NCBI RefSeq assembly: GCF_932526225.1 | Contig: NC_064039.1 | Coordinates: forward strand, 9,876,139-9,940,138 | From: Nematostella vectensis | Taxonomy: Eukaryota > Cnidaria > Anthozoa > Actiniaria > Edwardsiidae | Direction of reading: 5' to 3' | Length of the DNA: 64,000 bases | In this document: one piece after another, positions 57,876 through 64,000 of the stretch | Layout of the letters: each line of letters begins with the position of its first letter | Numbering within the stretch: position 1 is the stretch's first letter | The notes under the pieces: generated by a model | Database searches by the model: none | Told to the model about the DNA's origin: nothing | Seen by the model: the letters and a program-made list of their open reading frames with translations, nothing else | Program-made: the position numbers and the translations under genes

Positions 57876-59444
57876 ACCACATTAATATCTAAAAAGCACT
57901 AAGTCTATTTTTGTTGCAGTATTTTATTTACCAAATTATAGCGAGGATGCTGTTATAAATTCGGAGCAGGCCCCTCCTGAACAGAATTATTTATTGAACA
58001 GAATTATTTATTGGATAAATGTTTCTTGAATCGAATTTTCTTGTATAATTTTCTTACCGATTATGTTACAATTATGATACAATTATTGACAAGGACAATA
58101 AGTAATTATCAAAGTTTGTATGGTATATCCTCCTTGGCATCCAAATATAAGTGCAGGGTGATGCTGCATAAGGTCACGCTCTCGTGCAGGGCGATGCTCC
58201 GAAAGGTCACGCACTCGTGCAGGGTGATGCTCCGAAAGGTCACGCGCTCGTGCAGGGTGATGCTCCGAAAGATCACGCTCTCGTGCAGGGTGTGCTCCGA
58301 AAGGTCACGCTCTCGTGCAGGGTGATGCTTCGAAAGGACACACCCGTTCAGGGTGATGCTCCGAAAGGTCATGCACTCGTGCAGGGTGATGCTCCAAAAG
58401 GTCACGCACCCGTGCAAGGTGATGCTCCGGAAGGTCACGCGCCCGTGCAGGGTGATGCTCCGAAAGGTCACGCACTCGTGCAGGGTGATGCTCCGAAAGG
58501 TCACGCACTCGTGCAGGGTGATGCTCCGAAAGGTCACGCACTCGTGCAGGGTGATGCTCCGAAAGGTCACGCACTCGTGCAGGGTGATGCTCCGAAAGGT
58601 CACGCACTCGTGCAGGGTGATGCTCCGAAAGGTCACCTACTTCTGCAAAGTGGTATTTCAAAAGTCATGCACTTGTGCAGTGATGCTCTGAGAGGTGGAG
58701 TATGAGGTCTCCTAATCGTGAATACACATCGTTCTTTGTAAAGCTCTTGTGCGTTCACCTATGGTCTCTCGCCGCGATAAGGTTTTACCGCAGAAACCAC
58801 AATAAACACAGGTTAGATTGGACCTCGACACCTTTGTACGACCATACGCGACAGGCGACCTTCGCCCAAAAGTGAAAGAAAAAGATATTGATTAAGGCTA
58901 GCCACTAGACCATCAATATTTCTACAAAAATTGCGCGTAATCTCGATTTCTGATTGGTTGTTAGCTTTAGTAAATCAGAGAAAGTACCACGGGATTCGTC
59001 ATCTCTAAAATCATCGAAGTTTTTTGTTGCTTGCATTGCAGAAAACAAATTTCCCCTATTTTTCCTTGGTATGTACTCTTTATACACCATAATATTCGTC
59101 ATCTCATGGACAAAATTTAATGCGGAAAAAATATAAGAAATTTTCCGTGTAATTGGCGAAATTGTTACTGAAAGACTCCATGGATAAGCAGGCGCGTAGG
59201 TCTAAAGTATATAACAAAAAAATATTTTTAGCAGGTAACGAATTAAGTGCTTGTTTAAATTTCACACAATCTCTATAGTGTACCACCGCCCTGAGAAAAT
59301 CTGGATTTAACAATGGGCTACCTGTGTTGTGAATTAGTCATCGATTCGTGATCGTAGCATACTCGAGACTCCGTTTGTGCGTGTGGTTTGCCCGCGGGCT
59401 CAAATATGTTGAAATGACATACGGCACGTGGGGGAAAGAAGACG
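57876..59444. other. Intergenic region between HORMAD and PRMT1
   Basis: It holds the 3' end of HORMAD, the 33-bp minisatellite and, right of about 58750, the presumed PRMT1 promoter. No other gene seen. Confidence 0.6.
58151..58697. repeat. 33-bp minisatellite, about 16 copies
   Basis: The unit contains GTGCAGGGTGATGCTCCGAA followed by AGGTCACGCACTC. The units from about 58450 to 58640 are nearly identical; the edges are more diverged and include length variants. Because 33 is a multiple of three, several frames on both strands stay open with 11-residue repeats; these are most simply by-products. Confidence 0.95.
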
Positions 59445-60634
<1,190 letters not shown>

Positions 60635-61747
60635 TGACAACTGTAAGATAATATTGTGTTGTCATATATGGGGCATACGTAGTATATATGTAACAGCTTT
60701 GAGAAGTACATAAGACTCGGACAAATCTGATGTGTGTATGCTCAACACATGGATAACACTTCATTATTGGCAGTTCAACTCCTTAAGGTAATACTGGAGG
60801 TTAATTTTGTTGCTGGAACTCGCCTAAAAGTTAAACCATATCAAAGACCGCATTAAAACATTTGTCGTCACTGGTTTTCAAGAAATTCTGCCATATTGTT
60901 ATCCTCCAAAAAGTGAATTCAAAATCACTTTTTTTTCACCCTAATTCATGAAATGTTAGCTTCCAAACATTGAGCAAAGCACAATAGGGATTGGGAGTAA
61001 CACCTAGTTCACACTATGTCATGTCTGGCAAACATCAAATTACTTTAAGTTCATATGCAAATTTATCATCATTCACATTCTTGCTTAAGTTACACTCAAG
61101 CTTCTACAAGTATAGCAATCAAACCAAAGGAGGATTTTTGCTTTTATGGGTTCGTTTGAAGCCTTTCACAGACCTTTCAACTTCACCACTCTCAGAAATA
61201 AACGATCAAAACCTGCATCTTCCCGCTAGAAAGCTCAGAGGTTAAGGCTTTAAAACATAGATTGCTTTTCAGTTTGCGTAGCTCAAAGCCTAATCGTAAT
61301 TCAGCCAACATACCACAAACTGTTGAAGCGAATTGCACAACAACAATCCTATGTAATAAGGGGTCTTATGTCACTTGATACATACATGTCTCATTCTAAG
61401 AACTGAGCAACCATCCATTCACACCTCAAGTCAGTTTCCTGCCAAACAAAGCATGCTGTAGCCCGACCATATAAGGTATAAAGGCCCATATAGAGCAAAA
61501 AATAAGACTTATTACCGCTGTTTCAGTTTTCTGTGCTCACAAACATGGTGACACAACAGATTACAAAGACGCAAGTCCCAAAAGATTTCAGTGAAAAATC
61601 TCGCTTTAATCACCTAAAGATGTATCACATCAGATTTGTAGCAAAGTTGCTCCCTGCTATTTTACTGGCATTTAAATATTTCTGTACTAAATTTTAAGAC
61701 AAGTGTGGATACTGCAAGATTAAAATCTCACCAAGAGTGAGACATTA

Positions 61748-62165
61748 AGGTGATGTTACACGCGTCGTTTTGCGACATCGTTTTTTCTTGCAACATGATA
61801 CACCAAAAAACGATTGCTGTGTAACATGGTCTTCCGCCTTGTTACTTACGCAACATTTTGTTTTGCAACATGTTGCAGGATTTTGAATCAGGATCAAAAT
61901 CTTGCAACAAAAAATGACGAATTATGAAAAAATAGATCCATGTAACATCACATCGTCGCTTTTTTGTGCAACAAATCCCACAATCCATCATGTTTTGAGC
62001 ATGCAAATGAGGTCTTGTCAACAAACTCTGGCCGCGTGGAGCCGGGCTCTAGATTTTGTTGCAAACGATGTTGCAAAACGAACCGTGTAACATGTACCCC
62101 GAAAAATGTGGCGTCATTTGTTGCATGAAAAAACGATGCTGTAAACTACGCATGTAACATCATCT
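61748..62165. mobile_element. 418-bp MITE with TTA target duplication, PIF/Harbinger-like
   Basis: The left end AGGTGATGTTACACGCGTCG and the right end, reversed, AGATGATGTTACATGCGTAG pair; the similarity continues into ACATCGTTTTTTC-like sequence. TTA flanks both sides (61745-61747, 62166-62168), the TWA target typical of PIF/Harbinger. The interior repeats TTGCAACATG-like words. Confidence 0.88.
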
Positions 62166-62947
62166 TTAAACAAAATCTCTTCTAATGCGGGTTGAAAAGT
62201 TCTACTGGCATTTGGACCATCCCAAAACGTCACATGACATTGAAATATAACTCGAGGGCGAAACGCTTCCACTTTCATGATCAGTTTTGAAATGAATGCC
62301 TATGGGAGAACGTTTAGCCAAGGAAAATTAACTGGGAAAGACCTGAGAGCACTCATAATAGATGACATTTTAAGCGGAGGTCGAGATGTCGTACACCAAT
62401 ATATCCCTGGCAAGGAGATAAAAGAGAACATTGATGGACATTCCACTGCAAGAGCGCTGATTGCTGCTACCAGTAAAGCGGTACTACCTGAAGGGAAAAT
62501 GACTTGAAATATTCACCCCTGATAACATCACATATTGCCAAAGCTATATCAACTTTGTGGGTACGCTAGATCCCTTTTGCGGCCTCCAAGCAGTCATACC
62601 CAACCTCATTGTTGGGAACTTCCGAATAAACTTCTTCAGAAATGACCATCATAAAACAAAATGGAGGCCATAAGACGAAAGAGTTTAGTCTCTCTCTTAT
62701 GTACATAAGAGAGACAATTACTGCCTTTGCTGTATGCTGAATGAATTTTCCAACCATTTTTAATTTTAATTTTCAGATAATATATCTTTATAACTTTAGT
62801 ATCATGACACTGACGGCTGCTTTTACCTTTTTTTTTCCATTTGTTCTATTTTACTAAAATTAAGTATTAAAGTAAGCTTAATTTTTTGAGTAAGTACTAA
62901 TTTTACTTACTTTAATTGTTACCTCTTAGCATATGAAGTTTTATTTA

Positions 62948-63095
62948 CAGGTGGGTTACCAGGATTGGCCGAGGGGGGGGGGGGGCAGGTATTATGGGAA
63001 AACCATAGTATTTGAAGATTCTTAAATAAGAAATGTCCCACTTTTTGGCCACCAAGGGGCGAGCGCGCACCCTGCACACACCCCTGCTGTAATAT
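62948..63095. mobile_element. G-tract interspersed repeat, family C
   Basis: The left end CAGGTGGGTTACCAGGATTGG is followed by a G run; the right end reads CACACACCCCTG. It shares TATTTGAAGATTC and CCCACTTTTTGGCC with the copy at 42578. Confidence 0.65.
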
Positions 63096-63150
63096 TACAG
63101 CTCTTTCAAGGTGTTTGAAATGTGTAAATAGCACTGGATCTTATTGTAGA

Positions 63151-63911
63151 GTTACATTTTGATGTGCATGAGTTGTCTAATGAAATCAAGTTCTGGTGAA
63201 CTGTTTGGTGCTAGCAAATTGGCTGCGCTTGCCAAAAGACATATAGCAGAGTTTGCTTCCGAAGACCCAGTAGCGATGTTGCCTGACACAGGTTCAGCAA
63301 CCGTAGAATTTTGAGGAGAGAATCTTAATTCTGGATATGTAGTACAGGAATAAACTGAATAAACCGAATAAACTGCCCCATTCGGCCTTGTATGTGAAGC
63401 ATTGACGATCATACAAGCACATGTGATTGCCATTGGCGGGACTGCAGTTAAAGTTTTCTCTCTCAATCTCTCGCAAAGCTAAGTTTATTTGGTAGTATTC
63501 CTTTTCTGCTGTTTGGGGTACAGGTACTGAATAGCTTTGATATGGGGTAGGTAGGGTTATAGGACCAGTTCCCGGAAACGTCTTTTTGGCCCATAACTCT
63601 TTCACAATTTTAGAACTCTTAGTAGTAGCCACAGACGAGAGCGCATTTTCTGACTCGTTGTGTTGTCTTATTAGTTCTTGGAGATCGTCATCTGCATTTG
63701 AGTGTTTCCCAAGCTTTTCAACCTTTTTGGCATTAGTGTTGGTCGCCATCCACTTCAAAATTTTGCGATTGTTCGCATATGAAATGTACTTCCCTTTGTC
63801 GCTGTTGATGAGCTGCGTGGATATACGTTGAGAAAACGAATGTTTGCGCGAGTTAATTTTTTCTTGCAAACTCGCCAATTTCTCCTTCAGTCTTTTCAGT
63901 TTTGTTTTAAG
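63151..63911 (-). pseudogene. Unrecognised minus-strand coding-like region, possibly frameshifted
   Basis: One frame is open from a TAA near 63930 down to 63294 without an in-frame ATG at its start. It is Lys/Glu-rich at first (KLKRLKEKLASLQEKI), then mixed. A second frame is open from 63466 to 63152. They overlap around 63294-63466, and the second looks more protein-like there, as if a frameshift joins them. I recognise no domain. It may be a decayed retroelement or an exon of an antisense gene inside the PRMT1 intron. Confidence 0.3.
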
Positions 63912-64000
63912 CAGCAGGAGAATTTATTTGTTTTTTTTCTTCTGGGTGCCGTTTCAAACCGCCACATAGGCACGCTGTACTGAAGAACGTTGAGGAACTA

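Noticed and set aside
58109-58705. Plus- and minus-strand frames encoding 11-residue repeats such as QGDAPKGHALV
   Set aside because: They are explained by the 33-bp minisatellite; equal openness on both strands argues against coding.
62277-62507. 76-codon plus-strand frame as a PRMT1 exon
   Set aside because: Its sequence has none of the PRMT1 blocks expected after motif I and lacks matching splice sites.

Overview
The window is intron-rich animal DNA with GT-AG splice sites throughout, AT-rich non-coding sequence, and many short inverted-repeat elements, tRNA-derived SINEs and minisatellites. Gene content and the ancestral form of several proteins (for example a HORMAD that still carries a PHD finger) suggest a cnidarian, most likely an anthozoan sea anemone such as Nematostella. 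That assignment is an inference from family knowledge; no search was run. All exon models below were built by hand from open frames, splice signals and phase agreement.

Layout: (1) 2.0-9.4 kb, minus: a CCDC142 homologue in six exons. (2) 9.4-13.3 kb: gene-free, with small DNA elements. (3) 13.3-15.6 kb, minus: ROMO1, head-to-head with DUSP11 (15.9-22.5 kb, plus) across a 321-bp shared promoter gap. DUSP11 intron 1 holds a 37-bp minisatellite. (4) 22.5-24.7 kb: a cluster of repeated CCAAT-containing motifs in two opposed blocks. (5) 24.7-40.8 kb, minus: tetraspanin A, with its first exon 12.7 kb upstream of exon 2. That intron holds a 5'-truncated LINE (29-30.8 kb), a chromodomain ORF (35.5-36.2 kb, plus) and a complete 14-exon gene (36.6-39.9 kb, minus). 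(6) 44.1-48.9 kb, minus: tetraspanin B, a paralogue with the same intron phases. (7) 50.1-57.9 kb, plus: a 27-exon meiotic HORMAD with PHD and winged-helix regions. (8) 58.2-58.7 kb: a 33-bp minisatellite. (9) 59.4 kb to beyond the window, plus: the first four exons of PRMT1.

The most striking item is the 14-exon gene at 36.6-39.9 kb. Its 664-residue product keeps the RAG1/Transib pattern of three catalytic acids and four zinc ligands. The spacings D2-to-CxxC (19) and HxxxxH-to-E (20) equal those of RAG1. It also carries a SAP-like motif in the central insertion. It looks like a host gene derived from a DDE transposase rather than a mobile element.

A second theme is tandem duplication centred on splice sites. 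Five introns (three in the two tetraspanins, one in the RAG1-like gene, one in CCDC142) have tandem repeats that contain or abut an active splice site. In tetraspanin A exon 3 the unit is exactly 30 bp, so alternative acceptors would add 10 residues in frame.

Most genes are housekeeping (mitochondrial ROMO1, RNA phosphatase DUSP11, methyltransferase PRMT1) or germline (HORMAD). They do not form an operon-like functional unit.
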